Source: Bacteroidota bacterium (lineage in GTDB: Bacteria > Bacteroidota > Bacteroidia > Flavobacteriales > Weeksellaceae). Taken from it: a DNA stretch of 15,485 nt. The notes under the pieces are model-generated. The model saw only the letters and a program-made list of their open reading frames with translations, was not told where the DNA came from and did no database searches. Positions 1 through 7,740 of the stretch are shown here, in pieces. The DNA lies in the NCBI GenBank assembly GCA_023393915.1, contig JAEXBS010000018.1, positions 1 to 15,485 of the forward strand. The letters are read 5' to 3'. Position 1 is the stretch's first letter, and each line of letters begins with the position of its first letter. The position numbers were made by a program, and so were the translations under genes.

Positions 1-528
1 GTAAAGCTCGATTCCAAAGGCCCGGTCTTCTTCTGGCAGAAGCGTGTCGGACTGCATAAAAATACCTTTATGATGCCTAAATTCAGAACAATGTATATCG
101 ATACGCCGGCAAATATGCCGACGCATATGTTAAATGACCCGCAAAAATGGATCACCCGCAGCGGTGCGTGGCTGCGAAAATTTTCTTTAGATGAACTCCC
201 GCAAATATTGAATATTCTTGCCGGGCAAATGTCCATCATCGGCCCGCGCCCCGCACTATGGAACCAGTATGACCTCATCGCCGAGCGCGACAAATACGGC
301 GCAAACGACATACTGCCTGGACTGACCGGCTGGGCGCAGATAAACGGCCGCGACGAACTGCCTATAGAAATAAAGGCCGCCTATGACGGTGAATACGTAA
401 AGAGAATGAGCTTCCTCTTCGACTGCAAATGCTTCTTCGGCACCATCGCCTGCGTGCTGAAAAAAGAGGGCGTTGTCGAGGGCGGCACGGGAACAATTGC
501 GCAAAAGGAATTACATCGGCATGGATAA
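1..528 (+). CDS. Initiating sugar-phosphate transferase (WcaJ/PglC-type polyprenyl-phosphate glycosyl-1-phosphate transferase), 5'-truncated
   Basis: The reading frame is open from base 1, so the N-terminal part lies outside the window; 175 codons remain. The visible part begins KLDSKGPVFFWQKRVG and continues through KFRTM, then LDELPQILNIL, then GPRPA, and GLTGWAQINGRDELP. These are the conserved blocks of the bacterial sugar transferase family (WcaJ, PglC, WbaP C-terminal domain). Family members transfer a sugar-1-phosphate from a UDP-sugar to undecaprenyl phosphate on the cytoplasmic face of the membrane, the first step of repeat-unit assembly. Whether an N-terminal multi-spanning domain (WbaP/WcaJ type) or only a short membrane anchor (PglC type) is present cannot be seen. 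The stop codon overlaps the ATG of the following epimerase remnant, which suggests the two were once translationally coupled. The sugar transferred is not predictable; GlcNAc, QuiNAc or galactose are all possible. Confidence 0.93.
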   Translation, partial: VKLDSKGPVFFWQKRVGLHKNTFMMPKFRTMYIDTPANMPTHMLNDPQKWITRSGAWLRKFSLDELPQILNILAGQMSIIGPRPALWNQYDLIAERDKYGANDILPGLTGWAQINGRDELPIEIKAAYDGEYVKRMSFLFDCKCFFGTIACVLKKEGVVEGGTGTIAQKELHRHG

Positions 529-823
529 ATTTTTAGTTATAACGGGTGCTTCTGGAAAATCAAGAAAAAATGAGCAGCTTGGTAAAAAGCCAGTATTTTT
601 TAACGTGCCATTTCCCATTGCGTATTTATTTGCGTGGATACTCTTCTTTGTGTCTTTTACCCAACAAGATTACCGAGAAAAGGTACAGCGTTTTTGTGAA
701 CCACGCATTTTTTCTCATGAAGCGGCTACTAAGGATTTTGACTATTCCCCTTGTTCTTTCGAAGAAGGCATTACAGACGAAATCAAAGAATACAAAAATT
801 GGCTTTTAAAGAACAAGAGCTGA
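521..823 (+). pseudogene. NAD-dependent sugar epimerase/dehydratase remnant with a large in-frame internal deletion
   Basis: The ATG at 521 overlaps the sugar transferase stop. The product begins MDKFLVITGASG, the typical start of an extended SDR nucleotide-sugar epimerase with its Gly-rich NAD loop. After about 12 residues it jumps to sequence typical of the C-terminus of the same family: GKKPVFFNVPFPIAYLFAW, then REKVQRFCEPRIFSHE and KDFDYSPCSFEEGI. About 100 codons remain where about 300 are usual, so roughly 200 residues, including the catalytic Tyr-x3-Lys, are missing. The junction lies near 550-580. The frame is preserved, so a short protein could still be made, but it cannot be an active epimerase. 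The stop TGA at 821-823 overlaps the next ATG. I infer a Gne/WbpV-like ancestor. An unrelated small membrane protein is less likely because both ends match one family. Confidence 0.75.
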
Positions 824-2067
824 TGGGTAAAGTCATGAAGATAATGTATTTAACGGCAGAAGGTTTTGATACTCCCAATCCTAATAATCAGCTAGTAATG
901 ACAATGCTGGACGATTTCCTTTCATATGGTATCGGCGTGTATCTTGTGCAAAGCCATAAAACCGGCACATACGATGACATTCCCAATTGTTTAAAAGATA
1001 AAGCAGGCCTGACCTATGACATCATTCAGCGCCCTGTAATCAACAAGACAAATTTCATAAAACGGTATCTGGACGAATTAAAGTATTTATGGCGTGCAAA
1101 AAAAAGATGGGAAATAGGCGGAAGAGATGTGGATTTAATTCTACTACAATCCAACCCAACTAGTGTTTTTTATATTTTTCTGTTAAAGCATATATTGAAA
1201 AAACCGATTGTATATAGCGTATTTGATATCTTTCCTGGCAGTGCCTACGAAATAGGTGTAGTTAAGCAGAGATGGGTTTATCAAATATTTTATGAAATCC
1301 AAAAATTAGCTTACCGTTGGAGCAGCATCATTGTTGTCCCAGGGGATGATATGAAGGACACTTTAACTTCAATAGGTGTGCCAGAATACAAAATTTGTGT
1401 GATTCCTAATTGGTATGACGATCGTTCTGTGTCTGAGATAAAAGATGCCGATAATCGATTTTTTCAGGAGAATAACATCGAGAAAACAGGCCAATTTATT
1501 GTTCAATTTGCCGGTACGCTAGGCTATGTGCTTGATTTTCAAACTATCATTGATGTTGCCGAGTTACTAAAAAACGATTCCGATATTGTTTTTCATATTA
1601 TTGGGGATGGAAATATGCGGAAGCGTTACTTTGAAAAAATTAAACAAAGTACGTTGACTAACATTAAGACATTTCCATGGCAAAGAATAGAAATTATTCA
1701 AGACGTATACAGTGGTTGTGATGTTTGCCTAATTCCTCTGAAAAGAGGTGTCATTGAAACCGGCTTTCCGAGCAAATCCACATTACTTATGGCTTGCCGG
1801 CGTGTTGTTATAAGTTCTGTACCAGAAAATACAAAATATTATCAAATGATTAACAATAATAATATTGGGATTGCTGTTCCAATCGGACAACCACAAAAAT
1901 TAGCTGAAGTCATCAGGTATTTACGAAATCATCCTGAACAGATTACAAAAATTGAAAATAAGGCACAAGAATACAGCAAAAAATATTTTTCAAGAACATG
2001 TAATGTTCCCAAGTTTATCCACCTTTTTGAAGAGCTATGTGCAAGTGAGGTTGAGAAGAATGTTTGA
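823..2067 (+). CDS. GT4-family glycosyltransferase (WbuB-like)
   Basis: The product is 414 residues from the ATG at 823, whose A is also the last base of the upstream TGA (stop-start overlap). An in-frame ATG at 835 (MKIMYLTAEG) is an equally plausible start. The protein shows the two-domain GT-B layout. The N-terminal acceptor domain runs to about residue 190 and includes DLILLQSNP and PIVYSVFDIFPG. The C-terminal donor domain begins around FIVQFAGTLG and includes DIVFHIIGDG. The ETGFPSKSTLLMA segment, near residue 312, stands where GT4 enzymes bind the nucleotide-sugar; the canonical second Glu of the E-x7-E motif is not obvious. It resembles WbuB-type transferases, often next to capE/fnlA genes, so I infer that it adds a deoxy-amino sugar made by the next two genes. 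The donor is not proven. Confidence 0.85.
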   Translation: MGKVMKIMYLTAEGFDTPNPNNQLVMTMLDDFLSYGIGVYLVQSHKTGTYDDIPNCLKDKAGLTYDIIQRPVINKTNFIKRYLDELKYLWRAKKRWEIGGRDVDLILLQSNPTSVFYIFLLKHILKKPIVYSVFDIFPGSAYEIGVVKQRWVYQIFYEIQKLAYRWSSIIVVPGDDMKDTLTSIGVPEYKICVIPNWYDDRSVSEIKDADNRFFQENNIEKTGQFIVQFAGTLGYVLDFQTIIDVAELLKNDSDIVFHIIGDGNMRKRYFEKIKQSTLTNIKTFPWQRIEIIQDVYSGCDVCLIPLKRGVIETGFPSKSTLLMACRRVVISSVPENTKYYQMINNNNIGIAVPIGQPQKLAEVIRYLRNHPEQITKIENKAQEYSKKYFSRTCNVPKFIHLFEELCASEVEKNV

Positions 2068-3076
2068 AGGAAAGGTACTGCTAATAACAGGGGGTACAGG
2101 CTCTTTTGGTCATGCCGTTTTGGATCGCTTTTTGTCCTCCAATATTGCAGAAATAAGGATTTTTTCACGCGACGAAAAAAAGCAAGACGATATGCGCCGC
2201 TGCTATCAAAACGATAAAATTAAGTATTACATTGGTGATGTTCGCGATCCCTATAGCCTAGACAGTGCGGTGCTGGGTGTTGACTATATTTTTCATGCGG
2301 CTGCGTTAAAACAGGTTCCATCGTGCGAGTTTTTTCCAATTGAAGCTGTAAAAACAAATGTGCTTGGAACAGAAAATGTGCTCAACAACGCTATTGCACA
2401 TGGCGTAAAAAAAGTTGTGTGTTTGTCTACAGATAAGGCAGCATATCCTGTCAACGCGATGGGGATATCAAAGGCAATGATGGAAAAAACGTTTGTGGCA
2501 AAATCACGCACCATTAATCCCGAAGCTACATCCATTTGCGGCACCAGATACGGCAACGTAATGTGCTCTCGTGGCAGTGTTATTCCACTTTTCATCAATC
2601 AAATCAAATGTGGCCAAGCGTTGACTGTAACGGACCCACACATGACACGCTACATAATGTCACTGAAAGAGGCCGTTGACTTGGTGGTTTATGCTTTTTT
2701 ACATGCACGATCAGGCGATATCATGATTCAAAAAGCACCTTCATGTTATATAGGTGATTTAGCTCTCGCTATCAGGTTGTTATTTAATGCTGACAATGAG
2801 ATAGTGACTATTGGCACTCGACATGGCGAAAAAAGATATGAGGTGCTAATGACAAAAGAGGAAGCCGCAAAAGCTGAAGATTTAGGTTCTTTCTTTCGTA
2901 TTCCCTCTGATAATCGCAATCTAAATTATGAACATATGGAATCCGGCTCACATGCAATCACAGAGGCGGATGAATATAACTCACAGAATACAGTTATTTT
3001 AACTATTGAGCAGATTGCGGAAAAGCTTAAGGAGATTCCCGAAGTCCAAAAAGAGCTCATAACGTGGAGTAAATAA
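2060..3076 (+). CDS. capE: UDP-GlcNAc 4,6-dehydratase/5-epimerase (CapE/FnlA/WbvB-type)
   Basis: The product is 338 residues from the ATG at 2060, which overlaps the upstream gene by 8 bases and has a GAGG about 9 bases upstream. It is an extended short-chain dehydrogenase. The NAD(P)-binding loop GGTGSFG is at residues 11-17, IFSRDEKKQDDMRR at about 34-47, and HAAALKQVPSCE at about 79-90. STDKAAYPVNAMGISK ends at Lys138. Met134 stands where classical SDRs have the catalytic Tyr (M-x3-K), as is known for CapE. The C-terminal TRYGNVM, GTRHGEK and NLNY blocks also fit CapE. Family members convert UDP-GlcNAc in the cytoplasm to UDP-2-acetamido-2,6-dideoxy-L-lyxo-hexos-4-ulose and related keto sugars, the entry to UDP-L-FucNAc, UDP-L-RhaNAc and UDP-L-QuiNAc. 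The reductase gene downstream fits the next step. PseB is less likely given this motif set. Confidence 0.9.
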   Translation: MFEGKVLLITGGTGSFGHAVLDRFLSSNIAEIRIFSRDEKKQDDMRRCYQNDKIKYYIGDVRDPYSLDSAVLGVDYIFHAAALKQVPSCEFFPIEAVKTNVLGTENVLNNAIAHGVKKVVCLSTDKAAYPVNAMGISKAMMEKTFVAKSRTINPEATSICGTRYGNVMCSRGSVIPLFINQIKCGQALTVTDPHMTRYIMSLKEAVDLVVYAFLHARSGDIMIQKAPSCYIGDLALAIRLLFNADNEIVTIGTRHGEKRYEVLMTKEEAAKAEDLGSFFRIPSDNRNLNYEHMESGSHAITEADEYNSQNTVILTIEQIAEKLKEIPEVQKELITWSK

Positions 3077-3078
3077 TA

Positions 3079-3939
3079 ATGAAGGTTTTGGTATTAGGAT
3101 GTAATGGAATGGCAGGGCATGTAGTATCGCTACATCTGCAGGATAACGGGTTTAATGTAACAGGTTTGGCGCGCTCCACAAAAATTGGTGTTCCTACAAT
3201 TATTTGTGATGTGACTGATTTTGCCAAACTTCAAACCATCATTGGTGACGGAAATTATGATGTAGTTATCAATTGTGTAGGTATTCTTAATCATTATGCA
3301 CAGGAACATAAGGGAAATGCCGTGCTAATTAACGCGTATCTACCACATTATCTGGCAGAACTGACAGCAGATACGAAAACACAGGTCATACAGATAAGCA
3401 CAGACTGTGTTTTTTCTGGACAGCGAGGAAAATATAAAGAAACAGATATTTGTGACGGACAGACATTTTACGACAGGAGCAAAGCTTTAGGAGAAATCAT
3501 TGACAATAAAAATTTGACCATTCGCACTTCGATTATAGGACCTGACTTGAATCCTGATGGAATTGGATTGCTCAACTGGTTCATACAGCAGGATGGGCCG
3601 GTTTATGGCTATACAAAAGCAATTTGGACGGGGCAAACTACATTACAATTGGCAAAAACGATAGAACAGGCAATAATTCAAAAACTAGCGGGGCTACACC
3701 ATTTAGTCCCGGAAATGCAAATTTCAAAATATAATTTGCTACTCCTTTGCAACAAATATATTCGTAAAAACTCTATAAAAATTTTGCCAGATGAAAATAT
3801 CCTCATAGATAAGTCACTTGTACGAGGAGAAGACTCTTTCAAGTACTCTATCCCCGGTTATGAGACAATGATTCCTGAGCTTGTTAGTTGGATTAGTAAA
3901 CATAGAAGTCTGTATCCACATTATGAGATCAAAGAGTAA
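3079..3939 (+). CDS. RmlD-like nucleotide-sugar 4-keto reductase (WbvR/FnlB role)
   Basis: The 286-residue product starts two bases after the capE stop, with GGAG about 9 bases upstream. It shows the RmlD pattern: an NAD(P) loop G7-x2-G10-x2-G13, DVVINCVGILN at about 61-71, STDCVFSG at 107-114, and a catalytic YDRSK (Tyr131, Lys135). The length is typical of dTDP-4-dehydrorhamnose reductases and lacks the extra cupin domain of CapF. Paired with CapE it should reduce the UDP-4-keto-6-deoxy-L-HexNAc intermediate. In the known WbvB-WbvR-WbvD pathway the RmlD-like WbvR gives UDP-L-RhaNAc, which WbvD then converts to UDP-L-QuiNAc. No WecB/FnlC/WbvD-type 2-epimerase lies in the window. The product could therefore be UDP-L-RhaNAc itself, or the epimerase may be encoded elsewhere. 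The RmlD-type assignment is firm; the exact product is inference. Confidence 0.82.
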   Translation: MKVLVLGCNGMAGHVVSLHLQDNGFNVTGLARSTKIGVPTIICDVTDFAKLQTIIGDGNYDVVINCVGILNHYAQEHKGNAVLINAYLPHYLAELTADTKTQVIQISTDCVFSGQRGKYKETDICDGQTFYDRSKALGEIIDNKNLTIRTSIIGPDLNPDGIGLLNWFIQQDGPVYGYTKAIWTGQTTLQLAKTIEQAIIQKLAGLHHLVPEMQISKYNLLLLCNKYIRKNSIKILPDENILIDKSLVRGEDSFKYSIPGYETMIPELVSWISKHRSLYPHYEIKE

Positions 3940-3945
3940 CTTATT

Positions 3946-5010
3946 ATGAAAAATATATGCTTTATCACATTAGGAAATCTCTATTTATGCCCCTATTTGG
4001 AATTTTACCTCCGTCAAATCAACGGACCTTATACTGTCATATTTTGGGATCGCGAACAAAGGAATGAAACAGCAAATGGACAAGCTATCTATAAGAGATT
4101 TTCTTTTTCATGTACGACAAATAATAATTTTAGAAAAATTATGGGATATATCAAATTTCGGAAATACATAAAGCGGACACTCCATAAAAATGTGTTTGAT
4201 GTAATTGTCTTACTTCAAACACAAGCGGCATTGTTGGTTTATGATCTATTACTTAAGTATTATAAGGGGAAATATATTATTGACATTCGGGATTATAGTT
4301 ATGAAAAATATAATTTTATATATAATATGGAAGCAACGCTAATAAAAAACTCTCTGCATACCATAATATCATCCAATGGTTACCGAGCTTTTTTACCGCC
4401 GCATGACTATTTAGTTATACATAACCTAAGGTATTTACCCAAGGTACAGACAAAACATATTAGTTTGAGGGAGAAGAGGCAAAACGTTCTCACCATTGCT
4501 TTTATTGGCTTTGTTAATTATCAGAAACAACATCAGAAATTGATCTTATCACTGAAAGATGATTCCAGGTTTGAGTTACGTTTTATCGGTACGCGGGCAA
4601 AAGAATTGGAGGCATTTTGCCAGGACCATGCAGTAAAGAACGTAACATTGATAGATACCTTTGACTCAAGTAAGATTGTCGATTTATATCATGGCGTTGA
4701 TTTTGTGAACAATTTATACGGCAATCACACGCCAGTTCTCGATTACGCGCTTTCAAATAAATTATATTTTGCCGCAGAATTACGGATACCAATACTTGTT
4801 TGTCCAGACACGTACATGTCTGATGTCGTTGAAGATTATGGGATTGGTCTAACTGTCGATATTAATTCATACAATCTCGGTAACACTTTGTACGACTATT
4901 ATTGGAAAATTAACTGGGAAGTTTTTGACCGTAATTGCTCTATGTTTCTCGATAAAGCATATGTTGAGAATAATAATTTAGAAAAACTAATAAAGGAAAC
5001 TTTTTTGTAA
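3946..5010 (+). CDS. Probable glycosyltransferase (GT-B fold, divergent)
   Basis: The 354-residue product begins 6 bases after the reductase stop, with only a weak ribosome binding site. It looks like a divergent GT-B enzyme of a polysaccharide cluster. The N-terminal half has MKNICFITLGNLYLCPYLE, FDVIVLLQTQAALLVYDLL and GKYIIDIRDYSYEK, where GT4-like enzymes place the first Rossmann domain. The C-terminal half starts about TIAFIGFVNYQKQHQKL, continues through RFELRFIGTRAKELEAFC, and has VDLYHGVDFVNNLYGN and ALSNKLYFAAELRIPIL in the donor-binding position. No classical E-x7-E is visible. No membrane segments stand out, so a cytoplasmic or membrane-associated location is expected. Its place between the sugar reductase and another transferase supports a role in building the repeat unit. 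Donor and acceptor are unknown. Confidence 0.68.
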   Translation: MKNICFITLGNLYLCPYLEFYLRQINGPYTVIFWDREQRNETANGQAIYKRFSFSCTTNNNFRKIMGYIKFRKYIKRTLHKNVFDVIVLLQTQAALLVYDLLLKYYKGKYIIDIRDYSYEKYNFIYNMEATLIKNSLHTIISSNGYRAFLPPHDYLVIHNLRYLPKVQTKHISLREKRQNVLTIAFIGFVNYQKQHQKLILSLKDDSRFELRFIGTRAKELEAFCQDHAVKNVTLIDTFDSSKIVDLYHGVDFVNNLYGNHTPVLDYALSNKLYFAAELRIPILVCPDTYMSDVVEDYGIGLTVDINSYNLGNTLYDYYWKINWEVFDRNCSMFLDKAYVENNNLEKLIKETFL

Positions 5011-5084
5011 AACAGCCTTTTATTATGTTGATATGGGTATACCTGGAATCTATGCTAAATATATGTTAAGTAAGGAGAAACTAT

Positions 5085-6194
5085 ATGTTACAAATTTTAC
5101 ATACTATACCTGCACTTGACGGCGGTGGCGCTGACCGTATCTTATACGATTATTGTATCAGAATGTCAGACGTCATTCATTTTGATTTTATTGTTCATAC
5201 CGAAAACCAAGGCATCCTTGAACAAGAACTGCAAAATATAGGATGCCGGATATTTCATATTCAGCCTCTTCACACAAATGCTCGCGCATATTGCTCTAAT
5301 ATTAAAAATATTATAAAAAATGAAAAATATGACATTATACATGTTTCACAAGGATATAGAGGATTGATAATGATATTTTATGCAAAAAAATATGGAATCA
5401 AGGTTCGCATCGCTCATTCCCATATGGCGTATATTCCAGAGTCAATAAAAGAACATGTGGTTAGAAAAATATCCACGTTTTTCGTAAAACGATACGCAAC
5501 ACATCTATTCGCCTGTGGCAAAGACGCAGCAATTTGGATGTGGGGGAGGGAAGCCTATACTTCTGGCAAGGTACATATTATGACAAATGCTATAGATACC
5601 GAACGCTTTAAATATTCAGAAGAAAAAAGAGACAAAATTCGTGCCGAGCTAAGACTGGAAGATAAATTTGTTATCGGCAATGTGGCACGTTTTTCATATC
5701 AAAAAAATCATGAGTTCCTGATAAGGGTTTTCGCCGAAGTGAAAAAAATCAGGAAAGATGCTGTTTTGATGCTTATTGGCAGAGGAGAACTGGAAGCGGA
5801 CATAAAAAACCAAGTTTCGGTATTAGGGTTAAACGATTCCGTCATTTTTATGGGTGTGCGAAACGATGTATCGGAGCTACTGAATACCATGGATGTTTTT
5901 GTGTTGCCATCAAGATACGAGGGACTTCCTGTCACACTGATTGAAGTACAGGCAAACGGACTACCAGTACTTGTCGCGGATACTGTCACAAAAGAAATAT
6001 ATATCAATAATAATGTCGCTTATTTGCCGCTCAGTATAAACTGTTGGGTTGATGCTATTATATGTAGCTCTACAAAGACAAGATTTAATAATGGTTCTGA
6101 ATTAGTAAAAAATGCAGGCTATGACATAACCCTAGAAAGCCTTGGGCTATTACAGCATTATAAGGAATTGCATGATGGAACAAATTCACAATAA
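5085..6194 (+). CDS. GT4-family glycosyltransferase (EpsF/CapM-like)
   Basis: This 369-residue product is a canonical GT4 enzyme. The N-terminus has ILHTIPALDGGGADRILYD with the Gly-rich acceptor loop at about 12-15. IAHSHMAYIP lies at about 109-118. The donor domain starts at about FVIGNVARFSYQKNHEFLI (195-213) and includes VLMLIGRGELE. VFVLPSRYEGLPVTLIEVQA carries the E-x7-E nucleotide-sugar motif (Glu279, Glu287). A strong TAAGGAG lies about 8 bases before the ATG. The 74-base gap before it has no recognisable gene. The end overlaps the Wzy-like gene by 23 bases. The C-terminal tail after about 320 is short, and the last helix of the usual GT4 fold looks divergent. It should add one sugar of the repeat unit at the cytoplasmic membrane face. 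The linkage and donor cannot be read from the sequence. Confidence 0.9.
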   Translation: MLQILHTIPALDGGGADRILYDYCIRMSDVIHFDFIVHTENQGILEQELQNIGCRIFHIQPLHTNARAYCSNIKNIIKNEKYDIIHVSQGYRGLIMIFYAKKYGIKVRIAHSHMAYIPESIKEHVVRKISTFFVKRYATHLFACGKDAAIWMWGREAYTSGKVHIMTNAIDTERFKYSEEKRDKIRAELRLEDKFVIGNVARFSYQKNHEFLIRVFAEVKKIRKDAVLMLIGRGELEADIKNQVSVLGLNDSVIFMGVRNDVSELLNTMDVFVLPSRYEGLPVTLIEVQANGLPVLVADTVTKEIYINNNVAYLPLSINCWVDAIICSSTKTRFNNGSELVKNAGYDITLESLGLLQHYKELHDGTNSQ

Positions 6195-7635
6195 AAAATA
6201 CTTAGTTACCTGCAAAGCTATTATACTAACATTTTGTTTATTATTAGCTATGGTATCGTTTACAGAAACTCTATTTGATGTATCTCAGGTATATCAGGGG
6301 ATTGTACTTCTTCCCGCCACTTTTGTGTTTGTTACAATCTGTTTAGCACGTTATTTTTCAGAGTTTCGGCATAATTTTGCCATGGTGGTTATTTATTTTG
6401 GATACATGGCCCGCATGGTGATAACACCGTTTTTTTTCTGCCTTGGCGGCTGTCACTCATTTCTCTTATTTAATTTTTCTGATGACGTCTTGTTTTCCTC
6501 ATGTATTTTAATATCAGGAGAATTTATCGCATTTGCGATAGTCTGCATGTTGTGGCGTTCATCAAAAGAAAGAAAAAGGATCTCTTGTGATTCTAAATCC
6601 ACAATAGTAGATGTTCATATTTTCCGCAGCAGTTCCGTTGTGAAAATTTTGATTCCTCTTGTACTCTTCATGGTTACCGCATACTGGTATATTCCAGAAC
6701 TACAAACAATTTATTGGCCGATATTTGGGGGTAAAATTTCAGGTTTAACATCGATCTTTTATGATAACGAGACGCTTGTTCAGCGTGGGGGAATTCAACG
6801 TTATATCTATAGTATGTTTAGATTTTTATGGCCTATTGTGAGATTGATGCTTCCATCGTTTCTGATCGCGCAGGTCTACAAACGAAATGGACACTTTTTA
6901 TGGGTCGCACTGTCAATGGTTATTCCATGTATTCTTTTAAGTGACGATAATATAGCACCACTTTTTTGTAGCCTTATTACGCTTTTCATCATCGCCAGAT
7001 TATATCCTAAGCAGTTTCCTCGTCTCTTATTTATAGTATCTATTTTAGGGATAATGTTTCTTGCGATAGTACTTCCAGAAAAATTTGAAAGCCTACAAAG
7101 ATGGCGTGGCGGCTCAGGGATTGTTGTGGTTGCTCAAATGTTGCAAGCATACTTGCCAGGTTTTGACAATACGGCGGTAGTGAAATCTATTCCTCGAGCG
7201 GAATTATTGGAGACATTATTTGCTGACCTTTACTATGCAATTCCCTTCAAAGAAACCCTGTTCGGTTTGAATATAACAAATCTATCTCAAAGATTTAGTT
7301 TAACAAGTAACCTTGGTGGACAGATACTTCCTTTTAGCGCACAGCTAAATTATTACTTACCAATGCCTATGGTATGGTTTGTAATAGGAATACTCATGTG
7401 GCTTGCTATTAAGTATTATGACAAATCCAAAAGTACCGATAATTTTTGGCGATTATTTCAATATATTTATTTCTCAATGATTACCGCTGTTTCTTTTTCT
7501 ATATATTCATTCTCAATTTATATAAGAGATCTAGTGAATATTTATGTTCCAATACTTGCAATCGTTTGGATGGTACGTGCTGCAAAAAAGCGAAAAATAT
7601 CAAAAAACTACAGTAAAAAATTATTACATACGTAA
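6172..7635 (+). CDS. wzy: Wzy-like oligosaccharide repeat-unit polymerase
   Basis: The product is 487 residues from the ATG at 6172. A second ATG follows immediately at 6175, and AAGGAA at 6162-6167 suits either. A TTG further upstream at 6142 is in frame but lacks a good site. I count about 12 hydrophobic segments. They include AIILTFCLLLAMVSF, FAMVVIYFGYMARMV, CILISGEFIAFAIVCML, ILIPLVLFMVTAYWYI, LLFIVSILGIMFLAIVL, MVWFVIGILMWLAI and IYVPILAIVWMV. A hydrophilic stretch of about 100 residues, from PEKFESLQRWRGG to QLNYYLPMP, lies between the ninth and tenth segments, as in Wzy proteins with a large extracytoplasmic loop. Wzy proteins polymerise lipid-linked repeat units outside the cytoplasmic membrane. 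The sequence family is too divergent for a motif, so the call rests on topology and on the locus, which also has a Wzx. Confidence 0.75.
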   Translation: MMEQIHNKKYLVTCKAIILTFCLLLAMVSFTETLFDVSQVYQGIVLLPATFVFVTICLARYFSEFRHNFAMVVIYFGYMARMVITPFFFCLGGCHSFLLFNFSDDVLFSSCILISGEFIAFAIVCMLWRSSKERKRISCDSKSTIVDVHIFRSSSVVKILIPLVLFMVTAYWYIPELQTIYWPIFGGKISGLTSIFYDNETLVQRGGIQRYIYSMFRFLWPIVRLMLPSFLIAQVYKRNGHFLWVALSMVIPCILLSDDNIAPLFCSLITLFIIARLYPKQFPRLLFIVSILGIMFLAIVLPEKFESLQRWRGGSGIVVVAQMLQAYLPGFDNTAVVKSIPRAELLETLFADLYYAIPFKETLFGLNITNLSQRFSLTSNLGGQILPFSAQLNYYLPMPMVWFVIGILMWLAIKYYDKSKSTDNFWRLFQYIYFSMITAVSFSIYSFSIYIRDLVNIYVPILAIVWMVRAAKKRKISKNYSKKLLHT

Positions 7636-7740
7636 TGATACGACTTAACTTCTTTAGATTGTTTTTTCTAACAAAGCAACAACAAGTGGATTGTTTTTAT
7701 ATTAACGTTTCTTAATTAGTCGATAACAGGAGGAGATATA

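Noticed and set aside
5011..5084. Short open frame (VDMGIPGIYAKYMLSKE) between two glycosyltransferase genes
   Set aside because: It is only about 20 codons, without a start of its own, and it includes the ribosome binding site of the next gene. I treat it as spacer; it may be decayed coding sequence but cannot be identified.
7636..7740. Possible terminator or promoter between wzy and the sulfotransferase gene
   Set aside because: Only a 5-bp TTAGA/TCTAA pairing and AT-rich hexamers with poor spacing are visible. Nothing stands out except the strong AGGAGG before the next start.
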